A DNA stretch of 64,000 nucleotides, taken from assembly GCA_947652605.1 (NCBI GenBank), contig OX393578.1:55931415-55995414 (forward strand), in the 5' to 3' direction. Of the stretch, positions 22,401 through 35,517 are shown piece by piece (positions within the stretch are counted from its first letter, which is position 1; every line of letters starts with the position of its first letter). Below the pieces are notes generated by a model. The model did not search any database. It had not been told where the DNA came from and saw only the letters and a program-made list of their open reading frames with translations. The DNA comes from Elmis aenea (Eukaryota; Arthropoda; Insecta; Coleoptera; Elmidae). Position numbers and translations under genes: made by a program.

Positions 22401-23458
22401 AATTTTAAGAATAACTTTGTAAATTAAATTTCAAAATAGTTGAGACAAACGGCATTATACCAAGAAAAATAAACTCTATAACATACTAGAATTTGAACAA
22501 AGTCGTAAGAGCCGTTTTCGAGAAAAATTTTCAAAGTTTTTAATTTTTTGAAATACTTTGTAAATTAAATTTCAAAATAGTTAAGACAAACTTCATTATA
22601 CTAAGAAAAATAAACTCTATAACATACTAAAATTTGAACCAAATCGTAAGAGCCGTTTTCGAGAAAAATTTTCAAAATTTTTAATTTTTTGAATAACTTT
22701 GTAAATTAAATTTCAAAATAGTTGAGACAAACGGCATTATACTAAGAAAAATAAACTCTATAACATACTAAAATTTGAACAAAATCGTAAGAGCCGTTTT
22801 CGAGAAAAATTTTCAAAATTTTTAATTTTTTGAAATACTTTGTAAATTAAATTTCAAAATAGTTAAGACAAACTTCATTATACTAAGAAAAATAAACTCT
22901 ATAACATACTAAAATTTGAACAAAATCGTAAGAGTCGTTTTCGAGAAAAATTTTCAAAATTTTTAATTTTTTGAATAACTTTGTAAATTAAATTTCAAAA
23001 TAGTTGAGTCAAACGGCATTATACTAAGAAAAATAAACTCTATAACATACTAAAATTTGAACAAAATCGTAAGAGCCGTTTTCGAGAAAAATTTTCAAAA
23101 TTTTTAATTTTTTGAATAACTTTGTAAATTAAATTTCAAAATAGTTGAGACAAACGGCATTGTACTAAGAAAAATAAACTCTATAACATACTAAAATTTG
23201 AACAAAATCGTAAAAGCCGTTTTCGAGAAAAATTTTCAAAATTTTTAATTTTTTGAATAACTTTGTAAATTAAATTTCAAAATAGTTGAGACAAACGGCA
23301 TTATACTAAGAAAAATAAACTCTATAACATACTAAAATTTGAACAAAATCGTAAGAGCCGTTTTCGAGAAAAATTTTCAAAATTTTTAATTTTTTGAATA
23401 ACTTTGTAAATTAAATTTTAAAATAGTTAAGACAAACGGCATTATACTAAGAAAAAAA
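21128..23458 (+). repeat. A tract, 16 monomers
   Basis: It holds a second set of the TTTTTAGAATAAC / CTAGAATTTGAACAAAGTCG trimer (21.4-22.5 kb), a GAACGAAATCG monomer near 22210, GAGTCAAACGG near 23008, and the TTTTAAAATAGTTAAG end that precedes CTATAAG-type B blocks. Confidence 0.94.
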
Positions 23459-23906
23459 GGCTTTATACTCTTTGCACTTTTTTCGACAGAAAAATCGATT
23501 TTCTTAAAACTATAGCAAATGGCTTCAAACTTCTTATACACATTAGTTATGAGCGAATTAAGGATTATTAGCCCCTAAATACGATTTTTAATTTTTCGCG
23601 AAAAATGGGAAAAGTACAAAGGTTATAGTCTTTGCACTTTTTTCGACAAAAAAATCGATTTTCTTAAAACTACAGCAAATGGCTTCAAACTTCTTATACA
23701 CGTTAGTTACGAGCAAGTTAAGGATTATTAGCCCCTAAATACGATTTTTAATTTTTCGCGAAAAATGGGAAAAGTACAAAGGCTATAAGTCTTTGCACTT
23801 TTTTCGAAAAAAAAATCGATTTTCTTAAAACTACAGCAAATGGCTTCAAACTTCTTATACACGTTAGTTATGAGCAAATAAAGGATTATTAGCCCCTAAA
23901 TACGAT
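23459..23906 (+). repeat. B block 17, three B
   Basis: First, middle and last, with spacers GGTTATAG and CTATAAG. It is the 1,651-bp partner of block 18. Confidence 0.94.
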
Positions 23907-25109
23907 TTTTAATTTTTTGAATAACTTTGTAAATTAAATTTCAAAATAGTTGAGACAAACGGCATTATACTAAGAAAAATAAACTCTATAACATACTAAA
24001 ATTTGAACAAAATCGTAAAAGCCGTTTTCGAGAAAAATTTTCAAAATTTTTAATTTTTTGAAATACTTTGTAAATTAAATTTCAAAATAGTTAAGACAAA
24101 CTTCTTTATACTAAGAAAAATAAACTCTATAACATACTAAAATTTGAACCAAATCGTAAGAGCCGTTTGCGAGAAAAATTTTCAAAATTTTTAATTTTTT
24201 GAATAACTTTGTAAATTAAATTTCAAAATAGTTGAGACAAACAGCATTATACTAAGAAAAATAAACTCTATAACATACTAAAATTTGAACAAAATCGTAA
24301 GAGCCGTTTTCGAGAAAAATTTTCAAAATTTTTAATTTTTTGAAATACTTTGTAAATTAAATTTCAAAATAGTTAAGACAAACTTCATTATACTAAGAAA
24401 AATAAACTCTATAACATAATAAAATTTGAACAAAATTGTAAGAGTCGTTTTCGAGAAAAATTTTCAAAATTTTTAATTTTTTGAATAACTTTGTAAATTA
24501 AATTTCAAAATAGTTAAGACAAACGGCATTATACTAAGAAAAATAAACTCTATAACATACTAAAATTTGAACAAAATCGTAAAAGCCGTTTTCGAGAAAA
24601 ATTTTCAAAATATTTAATTTTTTGAATAACTTTGTAAATTAAATTTCAAAATAGTTAAGACAAACTTTATTATACTAAGAAAAATAAACTCTATAACATA
24701 ATAAAATTTGAACAAAATTGTAAGAGTCGTTTTCGAAAAAAAATTTCAAAATTTTTAATTTTTTGAATAAATTTGTAAATTAAATTTCAAAATAGTTGAG
24801 ACAAACGGCATTATACTAAGAAAAATAAACTCTATAACATACTAAAATTTGAACAAAATCGTAAGAGCCGTTTTCGAGAAAATTTTTCAAAATTTATAAT
24901 TTTTTGAATAACTTTGTAATTTAAATTTCAAAATAGTTGACACAAACGGCATTATACTAAGAAAAATAAACTCTATAACATACTAAAATTTAAACAAAAT
25001 CGTAAGAGCCGTTTTCGAGAAAAATTTTCAAAATTTTTAATTTTTTGAATAACTTTGTAAATTAAATTTTAAAATAGTTAAGACAAACGGCATTATACTA
25101 AGAAAAAAA
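23907..25109 (+). repeat. A tract, 8 monomers
   Basis: It repeats the CTTCTTTATAC ... GTTGACACAAACGG series, with two extra monomers inserted (GAGAAAAATTTTC with AAATTG, then CAAAATATTTAA). It ends TTTTAAAATAGTTAAG. Confidence 0.95.
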
Positions 25110-25557
25110 GGCTTTATACTCTTTGCACTTTTTTCGACAGAAAAATCGATTTTCTTAAAACTATAGCAAATGGCTTCAAACTTCTTATACACATTAGTTA
25201 TGAGCGAATTAAGGATTATTAGCCCCTAAATACGATTTTTAATTTTTCGCGAAAAATGGGAAAAGTACAAAGGTTATAGTCTTTGCACTTTTTTCGACAA
25301 AAAAATCGATTTTCTTAAAACTACAGCAAATGGCTTCAAACTTCTTATACACGTTAGTTACGAGCAAGTTAAGGATTATTAGCCCCTAAATACGATTTTT
25401 AATTTTTCGCGAAAAATGGGAAAAGTACAAAGGCTATAAGTCTTTGCACTTTTTTCGAAAAAAAAATCGATTTTCTTAAAACTACAGCAAATGGCTTCAA
25501 ACTTCTTATACACGTTAGTTATGAGCAAATAAAGGATTATTAGCCCCTAAATACGAT
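25110..25557 (+). repeat. B block 18, three B
   Basis: The 1,651-bp copy of block 17. I see no difference in spacers or types. Confidence 0.94.
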
Positions 25558-26760
25558 TTTTAATTTTTTGAATAACTTTGTAAATTAAATTTCAAAATAG
25601 TTGAGACAAACGGCATTATACTAAGAAAAATAAACTCTATAACATACTAAAATTTGAACAAAATCGTAAAAGCCGTTTTCGAGAAAAATTTTCAAAATTT
25701 TTAATTTTTTGAAATACTTTGTAAATTAAATTTCAAAATAGTTAAGACAAACTTCTTTATACTAAGAAAAATAAACTCTATAACATACTAAAATTTGAAC
25801 CAAATCGTAAGAGCCGTTTTCGAGAAAAATTTTCAAAATTTTTAATTTTTTGAATAACTTTGTAAATTAAATTTCAAAATAGTTGAGACAAACAGCATTA
25901 TACTAAGAAAAATAAACTCTATAACATACTAAAATTTAAACAAAATCGTAAGAGCCGTTTTCGAGAAAAATTTTCAAAATTTTTAATTTTTTGAAATACT
26001 TTGTAAATTAAATTTCAAAATAGTTAAGACAAACTTCATTATACTAAGAAAAATAAACTCTATAACATAATAAAATTTGAACAAAATTGTAAGAGTCGTT
26101 TTCGAGAAAAATTTTCAAAATTTTTAATTTTTTGAATAACTTTGTAAATTAAATTTCAAAATAGTTGAGACAAACGGCATTATACTAAGAAAAATAAACT
26201 CTATAACATACTAAAATTTGAACAAAATCGTAAAAGCCGTTTTCGAGAAAAATTTTCAAAATATTTAATTTTTTGAATAACTTTGTAAATTAAATTTCAA
26301 AATAGTTAAGACAAACTTCATTATACTAAGAAAAATAAACTCTATAACATAATAAAATTTGAACAAAATTGTAAGAGTCGTTTTCGAAAAAAAATTTCAA
26401 AATTTTTAATTTTTTGAATAAATTTGTAAATTAAATTTCAAAATAGTTGAGACAAACGGCATTAAACTAAGAAAAATAAACTCTATAACATACTAAAATT
26501 TGAACAAAATCGTAAGAGCCGTTTTCGAGAAAATTTTTCAAAATTTATAATTTTTTGAATAACTTTGTAATTTAAATTTCAAAATAGTTGACACAAACGG
26601 CATTATACTAAGAAAAATAAACTCTATAACATACTAAAATTTAAACAAAATCGTAAGAGCCGTTTTCGAGAAAAATTTTCAAAATTTTTAATTTTTTGAA
26701 TAACTTTGTAAATTAAATTTCAAAAAAGTTGAGACAAACGGCATTATACTAAGAAAAAAA
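25558..26760 (+). repeat. A tract, 8 monomers
   Basis: The 1,651-bp copy of the previous tract, but its last monomer ends CAAAAAAGTTGAG, as in the 15.8 and 20.8 kb tracts, so the copy boundary lies in that monomer. Confidence 0.95.
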
Positions 26761-27047
26761 GGCTTTATACTCTTTGCACTTTTTTCGACAGAAAAATCGA
26801 TTTTCTTAAAACTATAGCAAATGGCTTCAAACTTCTTATACACATTAGTTATGAGCGAATTAAGGATTATTAGCCCCTAAATACGATTTTTAATTTTTCG
26901 CGAAAAATGGGAAAAGTACAAAGGCTATAGTCTTTGCACTTTTTTCGACAAAAAAATCGATTTTCTTAAAACTACAGCAAATGGCTTCAAACTTCTTATA
27001 CACGTTAGTTATGAGCAAATAAAGGATTATTAGCCCCTAAATACGAT
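26761..27047 (+). repeat. B block 19, two B
   Basis: First then last, CTATAG spacer. The partner of block 16. Confidence 0.94.
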
Positions 27048-29942
27048 CTTTAATTTTTTGAATAACTTTGTAAATTAAATTTCAAAATAGTTGAGACAAA
27101 CGGCATTATACTAAGAAAAATAAACTCTATAACATACTAAAATTTGAACAAAATCGTAAGAGCCGTTTTCGAGAAAAATTTTCATAATTTTTAATTTTTT
27201 GAAATACTTTGTAAATTAAATTTCAAAATAGTTGAGACAAACTTCATTATACTAAGAAAAATAAACTCTATAACATACTAAAATTTGAACCAAATCGTAA
27301 GAGCCGTTTTCGAGAAAAATTTTCAAAATTTTTAATTTTTAGAATAACTTTGTAAATTAAATTTCAAAATAGTTGAGACAAACGGCATTATACTAAAAAA
27401 AATAAACTGTATAACATACTAAAATTTGAACAAAATCGTAGGAGCCGTTTTCGAGAAAAATTTTCAAAATTTTTAATTTTTTGAAATACTTTGTAAATTA
27501 AATTTCAAAATAGTTAAGACAAACTTCATTAAACTAAGAAAAATGAACTCTATAACATACTAAAATTTGAACCAAATCGTAAGAGCCGTTTTCGAGAAAA
27601 ATTTTCAAAATTTTTAATTTTTTGAATAACTTTGTAAATTAAATTTCAAAATAGTTGAGACAAACGGCATTATACTAAGAAAAATAAACTCTATAACATA
27701 CTAAAATTTGAACCAAATCGTAAGAGCCGTTTTCGAGAAAAATTTTCAAAATTTTTAATTTTTAGAATAACTTTGTAAATTAAATTTCAAAATAGTTGAG
27801 ACAAACGGCATTATACTAAAAAAAATAAACTCTATAACATACTAGAATTTGAACAAAGTCGTAAGAGCCGTTTTCGAGAAAAATTTTCAAAATTTTTAAT
27901 TTTTTGAAATACTTTGTAAATTAAATTTCAAAATAGTTAAGACAAACTTCATTATACTAAGAAAAAAAAACTCTATAACATACTAAAATTTGAACCAAAT
28001 CGTATGAGCCGTTTTCGAGAAAAATTTTCAAAATTTTTAATTTTTTGAATAACTTTGTAAATTAAATTTCAAAATAGTTAAGACAAACGGCATTATACTA
28101 AGAAAAATAAACTCTATAACATACTAAAATTTGAACGAAATCGTAAGAGCCGTTTTCGAGAAAAATTTTCAAAATTTTTAATTTTTTGAAATACTTTGTA
28201 AATTAAATTTCAAAATAGTTAAGACAAACTTCATTAAACTAAGAAAAATAAACTCTATAACATACTAAAATTTGAACCAAATCGTAAGAGCCGTTTTCGA
28301 GAAAAATTTTCAAAATTTTTAATTTTTTGAATAACTTTGTAAATTAAATTTCAAAATAGTTGAAACAAACGGCATTATACTAAGAAAAATAAACTCTATA
28401 ACATACTAAAATTTGAACAAAATCGTAAGAGCCGTTTTCGAGAAAAATTTTCAAAATTTTTAATTTTTTGAAATACTTTGTAAATTAAATTTCAAAATAG
28501 TTAAGACAAACTTCATTATACTAAGAAAAATAAACTCTATAACATACTAAAATTTGAACAAAATCGTAAGAGCCGTTTTCGAGAAAAATTTTCAAAATTT
28601 TTAATTTTTTGAAATACTTTGTAAATTAAATTTCAAAATAGTTAAGACAAACTTCATTATACTAAGAAAAATAAACTCTATAACATACTAAAATTTGAAC
28701 AAAATCGTAAGAGCCGTTTTCGAGAAAAATTTTCAAAATTTTTAATTTTTTGAATAACTTTGTAAATTAAATTTTAAAATAGTTGAGACAAACGGCATTA
28801 TACTAAGAAAAATAAACTCTATAACATACTACAATTTTAACCAAATCGTAAGAGTTGTTTTCGAGAAAAATTTTCAAAAATTTTAATTTTTTGAATAACT
28901 TTGTAAATTAAATTTCAAAATAGTTGAGACAAACGGCATTATACTAAGAAAAATAAACTCTATAACATACTAAAATTTGAACAAAATCGTAAGAGCCGTT
29001 TTCGAGAAAAATTTTCAAAATTTTTAATTTTTTGAAATACTTTGTAAATTAAATTTCAAAATAGTTAAGACAAACTTCATTATACTAAGAAAAATAAACT
29101 CTATAACATACTAAAATTTAAACAAAATCGTAAGAGCCATTTTCGAGAAAAATTTTCAAAATTTTTAATTTTTTGAAATTCTTTGTAAATTAAATTTCAA
29201 AATAGTTAAGACAAACTTTATTATACTAAGAAAAATAAACTCTATAACATACTAAAATTTGAACAAAATCGTAAGAGCCGTTTTCGAGAAAAATTTTCAA
29301 AATTTTTAATTTTTTGAATAACTTTGTAAATTAAATTTCAAAATAGTTGAGACAAACGGCATTACACTAAGAAAAATAAACTCTATAACTTACTACAATT
29401 TTAACCAAATCGTAAGAGCCGTTTTCGAGAAAAATTTTCAAAAATTTTAATTTTTTGAATAACTTTGTAAATTAAATTTCAAAATAGTTGAGAAAAACGG
29501 CATTATACTAAGAAAAATAAACTCTATAACATACTAAAATTTGAACAAAATCGTAAAAGCCGTTTTCGAGAAAAATTTTCAAAATATTTAATTTTTTGAA
29601 TAACTTTGTAAATTAAATTTCAAAATAGTTAAGACAAACTTCATTATACTAAAAAAAATAAACTCTATAACATACTAAAATTTGAACAAAATCGTAAGAG
29701 CCGTTTTCGAGAAAAATTTTCAAAATTTTTAATTTTTTGAATAACTTTGTAAATTAAATTTCAAAATAGTTAAGACAAACTTCATTATACTAAGAAAAAT
29801 AAACTCTATAACATACTAAAATTTGAACAAAATTGTAAGAGTCGTTTTCGAAAAAAATTTTCAAAATTTTTAATTTTTTGAATAACTTTGTAAATTAAAT
29901 TTCAAAATAGTTGAGACAAACGGCATTATACTAAGAAAAGAA
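27048..29942 (+). repeat. A tract, 20 monomers (longest)
   Basis: At 2,895 bp it is the longest stretch without B. It begins as a copy of 21128 onward and continues with GAAATAC/CTTC runs. It then has two CTACAATTTTAACC monomers near 28830 and 29390, the second with GAGCCG where others of that type have GAGTTG. Confidence 0.95.
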
Positions 29943-30389
29943 GGCTATATACTCTTTGCACTTTTTTCGACAGAAAAATCGATTTTCTTAAAACTATAGC
30001 AAATGGCTTCAAACTTCTTATACACATTAGTTATGAGCGAATTAAGGATTATTAGCCCCTAAATACGATTTTTAATTTTTCGCGAAAAATGGGAAAAGTA
30101 CAAAGGCTATAGTCTTTGCACTTTTTTCGACAAAAAAATCGATTTTCTTAAAACTACAGCAAATGGCTTCAAACTTCTTATACACGTTAGTTACGAGCAA
30201 GTTAAGGATTATTAGCCCCTAAATACGATTTTTAATTTTTCGCGAAAAATGGGAAAAGTACAAAGGCTATAGTCTTTGCACTTTTTTCGAAAAAAAAATC
30301 GATTTTCTTAAAACTACAGCAAATGGCTTCAAACTTCTTATTCACGTTAGTTATGAGCAAATAAAGGATTATTAGCCCCTAAATACGAT
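29943..30389 (+). repeat. B block 20, three B
   Basis: The left joint is AAGAAAAGAAGGCTATATAC, a different entry variant also seen at 56.8 and 60.8 kb. First, middle and last. The last has CTTATTCACG for CTTATACACG. Confidence 0.94.
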
Positions 30390-31164
30390 CTTTAATTTTT
30401 TGAATAACTTTGTAAATTAATTTTCAAAATTGTTGAGACAAACGGCATTATACTAAGAAAAATAAACTCTATAACATACTAAAATTTGAACAAAATCGTA
30501 AGAGCCGTTTTCGAGAAAAATTTTCAAAATTTTTAATTTTTTGAAATACTTTGTAAATTAAATTTCAAAATAGTTGAGACAAACTTCATTATACTAAGAA
30601 AAATAAACTCTATAACATACTAAAATTTGAACAAAATCGTAACAGCCGTTTTCGAGAAAAATTTCCAAAATTTTTAATTTTTTGACTAACTTTGTAAATT
30701 AAATTTCAAAATAGTTAAGACAAACGGCATTGTATTAAAAAAAATAAACTCTATAACATACTAAAATTTGAACAAAATCGTAAGAGCCGTTTTCGAGAAA
30801 AATTTTCAAAATTTTTAATTTTTTGAATAACTTTGTAAATTAAATTTCAAAATAGTTGAGACAAACGGCATTATACTAAGAAAACTCTATAACATACTAC
30901 AATTTGAACCAAATCGTAAGAGTTGTTTTCGAGAAAAATTTTCAAAATTTTTAATTTTTTGACTAACTTTGTAAATTAAATTTCAAAATAGTTGAGACAA
31001 ACGGCATTGTACTAAGAAAAATAAACTCTATAACATACTAAAATTTAAACAACATCGTAAGAGCCGTTTTCGAGAAAAATTTTCAAAATTTTTAATTTTT
31101 TGAATAACTTTGTAAATTAAATTTCAAAATAGTTGAGACAAACAGCATTATACTAAGAAAAAAA
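30390..31164 (+). repeat. A tract, 5 monomers with one 5-bp deletion
   Basis: It opens with GTAAATTAATTTTC and AAATTGTTGAG (shared with 36.9 kb). It then runs GTAACAGCCG, ATTGTATTAAAAAAAATAAAC, the 136-bp AAGAAAACTC monomer, and a GACTAAC monomer. The last four repeat at +1,512 bp. Confidence 0.95.
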
Positions 31165-31616
31165 GGCTTTATACTCTTTGCACTTTTTTCGACAGAAAAA
31201 TCGATTTTCTTAAAACTATAGCAAATGGCTTCAAACTTCTTATACACATTAGTTATGAGCGAATTAAGGATTATTAGCCCCTAAATACGATTTTTAATTT
31301 TTCGCGAAAAATGGGAAAAGTACAAAGGCTATAGTCTTTGCACTTTTTTCGACAAAAAAATCGATTTTCTTAAAACTACAGCAAATGGCTTCAAACTTCT
31401 TATACACGTTAGTTACGAGCAAGTTAAGGATTATTAGCCCCTAAATACGATTTTTAATTTTTCGCGAAAAATGGGAAAAGTACAAAGACTATATAATAGT
31501 CTTTGCACTTTTTTCGAAAAAAAAATCGATTTTCTTAAAACTACAGCAAATGGCTTCAAACTTCTTATACACGTTAGTTATGAGCAAATAAAGGATTATT
31601 AGCCCCTAAATACGAT
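31165..31616 (+). repeat. B block 21, three B
   Basis: First, middle and last. The second joint is CAAAGACTATATAATAGTCTTTG split as 10-bp arms (CAAAGACTAT / ATAGTCTTTG) around ATA at 31483-31505, the longest spacer of this series. It is 1,512 bp before block 22. Confidence 0.94.
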
Positions 31617-32676
31617 CTTTAATTTTTTGAATAACTTTGTAAATTAAATTTCAAAATAGTTGAGACAAACGGCATTATACTAAGAAAAATAAACTCTATA
31701 ACATACTAAAATTTGAACAAAATCGTAAGAGCCGTTTTCGAGAAAAATTTTCAAAATTTTTAATTTTTTGAAATACTTTGTAAATTAAATTTCAAAATAG
31801 TTAAGACAAACTTCATTATACTAAGAAAAATAAACTCTATAACATACTAAAATTTGAACCAAATCGTAAGAGCCGTTTTCGAGAAAAATTTTCAAAATTT
31901 TTAATTTTTTGAAATACTTTGTAAATTAAATTTTTTAAAAATAGTTGAGACAAACTTCATTATACTAAGAAAAATAAACTCTATAACATACTAAAATTTG
32001 AACAAAATCGTAAGAGTCGTTTTCGAGAAAAATTTTTAAAATTTTTAATTTTTTGAATAACTTTGTAAATTAAATTTCAAAATAGTTGAGACAAACGGCA
32101 TTATACTAAGAAAAATAAACTCTATAACATACTAAAATTTGAACAAAATCGTAACAGCCGTTTTCGAGAAAAATTTCCAAAATTTTTAATTTTTTGACTA
32201 ACTTTGTAAATTAAATTTCAAAATAGTTAAGACAAACGGCATTGTATTAAAAAAAATAAACTCTATAACATACTAAAATTTGAACAAAATCGTAAGAGCC
32301 GTTTTCGAGAAAAATTTTCAAAATTTTTAATTTTTTGAATAACTTTGTAAATTAAATTTCAAAATAGTTGAGACAAACGGCATTATACTAAGAAAACTTT
32401 ATAACATACTACAATTTGAACCAAATCGTAAGAGTTGTTTTCGAGAAAAATTTTCAAAATTTTTAATTTTTTGACTAACTTTGTAAATTAAATTTCAAAA
32501 TAGTTGAGACAAACGGCATTGTACTAAGAAAAATAAACTCTATAACATACTAAAATTTAAACAACATCGTAAGAGCCGTTTTCGAGAAAAATTTTCAAAA
32601 TTTTTAATTTTTTGAATAACTTTGTAAATTAAATTTCAAAATAGTTGAGACAAACAGCATTATACTAAGAAAAAAA
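31617..32676 (+). repeat. A tract, 7 monomers with +3 and -5 indels
   Basis: It copies 7016-8075 exactly in length (1,060 bp), with both indel markers. AAATTTTTAAAATTTTTAA near 32030 and AAGAAAACTTTATAAC near 32393 are private changes. Confidence 0.95.
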
Positions 32677-33125
32677 GGCTTTATACTCTTTGCACTTTTT
32701 TCGACAGAAAAATCGATTTTCTTAAAACTATAGCAAATGGCTTCAAACTTCTTATACACATTAGTTATGAGCGAATTAAGGATTATTAGCCCCTAAATAC
32801 GATTTTTAATTTTTCGCGAAAAATGGGAAAAGTACAAAGGCTATAGTCTTTGCACTTTTTTCGACAAAAAAATCGATTTTCTTAAAACCTCAGCAAATGG
32901 CTTCAAACTTCTTATACACGTTAGTTACGAGCAAGTTAAGGATTATTAGCCCCTAAATACGATTTTTAATTTTTCGCGAAAAATGGGAAAAGTACAAAGA
33001 CTATATAGTCTTTGCACTTTTTTCGAAAAAAAAATCGATTTTCTTAAAACTACAGCAAATGGCTTCAAACTTCTTATACACGTTAGTTATGAGCAAATAA
33101 AGGATTATTAGCCCCTAAATACGAT
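32677..33125 (+). repeat. B block 22, three B
   Basis: A copy of block 6. The middle B reads AAAACCTCAGCAAATGG near 32887 instead of AAAACTACAGC, a private change. The second joint has the perfect 20-bp palindrome. Confidence 0.94.
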
Positions 33126-34046
33126 CTTTAATTTTTTGAATAACTTTGTAAATTAAATTTCAAAATAGTTGAGACAAACGGCATTATACTAAGAAAAATA
33201 AACCCTATAACATACTAAAATTTGAACAAAATCGTAAGAGCCGTTTTCAAGAAAAATTTTCAAAATTTTTAATTTTTTGAAATACTTTGTAAATTAAATT
33301 TCAAAATAGTTAAGACAAACTTCATTATACTAAGAAAAATAAACTTTATAACATACTAAAATTTGAACCAAATCGTAAGAGCCGTTTTCGAGAAAAATTT
33401 TCAAAATTTTTAATTTTTTGAATAACTTTGTAAATTAAATTTCAAAATAGTTGAGACAAACGGCATTATACTAAGAAAAATAAACTCTATAACATACTAA
33501 AATTTGACCAAAATCGTAAGAGCCGTTTTCGAGAAAAATTTTCAAAATTTTTAATTTTTTGAAATACTTTGTAAATTAAATTTCAAAATAGTTAAGACAA
33601 ACTTCATTATACTAAGAAAAATAAACTCTATAACATACTAAAATTTGAACAAAATCGTAAGAGTCGTTTTCGAGAAAAATTTTAAAAATTTTTAATTTTT
33701 TGAATAACTTTGTAAATTAAATTTCAAAATAGTTGAGACAAACGGCATTATACTAAGAAAAATAAACTCTTTACTATACTAAAATTTGAACAAAATCGTA
33801 AGAGCCGTTTTCGAGAAAAATTTCCAAAATTTTTAATTTTTTGACTAACTTTGTAAATTAAATTTCAAAATAGTTAAGACAAACGGCATTGTACTAAGAA
33901 AAATAAACTCTATAACATACTAAAATTTAAACAAAATCGTAAGAGCCGTTTTCGAGAAAAATTTTCAAAATTTTTAATTTTTTGAATAACTTTGTAAATT
34001 AAATTTCAAAATAGTTGAGACAAACGGCATTATACTAAGAAAAAAA
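33126..34046 (+). repeat. A tract, 6 monomers (921 bp)
   Basis: A copy of 8525-9445, with AAACCCTATAAC, AAAATTTGACCAAAATCG and CTCTTTACTATAC all kept. Confidence 0.95.
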
Positions 34047-34333
34047 GGCTTTATACTCTTTGCACTTTTTTCGACAGAAAAATCGATTTTCTTAAAACTA
34101 TAGCAAATGGCTTCAAACTTCTTATACACATTAGTTATGAGCGAATTAAGGATTATTAGCCCCTAAATACGATTTTTAATTTTTCGCGAAAAATGGGAAA
34201 AGTACAAAGGCTATAGTCTTTGCACTTTTTTCGAAAAAAAAATCGATTTTCTTAAAACTACAGCAAATGGCTTCAAACTTCTCATACACGTTAGTTATGA
34301 GCAAATAAAGGATTATTAGCCCCTAAATACGAT
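34047..34333 (+). repeat. B block 23, two B
   Basis: A copy of block 7, including CTTCTCATACACG. After it the sequence departs from the 9.7-kb copy (CTTCATTATAC instead of CGGCATTATAC). Confidence 0.94.
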
Positions 34334-35390
34334 CTTTAATTTTTTGAATAACTTTGTAAATTAAATTTCAAAATAGTTGAGACAAACTTCATTATACTAA
34401 GAAAAATAAACTCTATAACATACTAAAATTTGAACAAAATCGTAAGAGCCGTTTTCGAGAAAAATTTTCAAAATTTTTAATTTTTTGAAATACTTTGTAA
34501 ATTAAATTTCAAAATAGTTAAGACAAACTTCATTATACTAAGAAAAATAAACTCTATAACATACTAAAATTTGAACCAAATCGTAAGAGCCGTTTTCGAG
34601 AAAAATTTTCAAAATTTTTAATTTTTTGAAATACTTTGTAAATTAAATTTCAAAATAGTTGAGACAAACTTCATTATACTAAGAAAAATAAACTCTATAA
34701 CATATTAAAATTTGAACAAAATCGTAAGAGTCGTTTTCGAGAAAAATTTTCAAAATTTTTAATTTTTTGAATAACTTTGTAAATTAAATTTCAAAATAGT
34801 TGAGACAAACGGCATTATACTAAGAAAAATAAACTCTATAACATACTAAAATTTGAACAAAATCGTAACAGCCGTTTTCGAGAAAAATTTCCAAAATTTT
34901 TAATTTTTTGACTAACTTTGTAAATTAAATTTCAAAATAGTTGAGACAAACGGCATTGTATTAAAAAAAATAAACTCTATAACATACTAAAATCTGAACA
35001 AAATCGTAAGAGCCGTTTTCGAGAAAAATTTTCAAAATTTTTAATTTTTTGAATAACTTTGTAAATTAAATTTCAAAATAGTTGAGACAAGCGGCATTAT
35101 ACTAAGAAAACTCTATAACATACTACAATTTGAACCAAATCGTAAGAGTTGTTTTCGAGAAAAATTTTCAAAAATTTTAATTTTTTGAATAACTTTGTAA
35201 ATTAAATTTCAAAATAGTTGAGACAAACGGCATTATACTAAGAAAAATAAACTCTATAACATACTAAAATTTGAACAAAATCGTAAAAGCCGTTTTCGAG
35301 AAAAATTTTCAAAATATTTAATTTTTTGAATAACTTTGTAAATTAAATTTCAAAATAGTTGAGACAAACGGCATTATACTAAGAAAAAAA
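34334..35390 (+). repeat. A tract, 7 monomers with a 5-bp deletion
   Basis: Markers are CATATTAAAATTTG, GTAACAGCCG, AAAATCTGAAC, GACAAGCGGC, the 136-bp monomer, and CAAAATATTTAA. The same order occurs at 42446 onward and partly at 47145. Confidence 0.95.
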
Positions 35391-35517
35391 AGCTTTATAG
35401 TCTTTGCACTTTTTTCAAAAAAAAAATCGATTTTCTTAAAACTACAGCAAATGGCTTCAAACTTCTTATACACGTTAGTTATGAGCAAATAAAGGATTAT
35501 TAGCTCCTAAATACCAT
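35391..35517 (+). repeat. B block 24, one B of last type
   Basis: Unlike blocks 1 and 2 this single copy is last-type throughout (ACTACAGC, TTATGAGCAAAT), with entry AAAGCTTTATAGTC and AGCTCCTAAATACCATC at the end. CACTTTTTTCAAAA replaces TTTTTTCGAAAA, so a CpG is lost. Confidence 0.93.

Larger units (their letters stand above)
23459..26760 (+). repeat. 1,651-bp tandem duplication (three B plus eight A, twice)
   Basis: Block starts 23459/25110 and ends 23906/25557 are both 1,651 bp apart, and both A tracts are 1,203 bp. Shared rare bases include CTTCTTTATAC, CAAAATATTTAATTTTTTG and GTAATTTAAATTTC. The copies differ at a handful of sites, e.g. GTTTGCGAG at 24167 against GTTTTCGAG. Confidence 0.93.
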
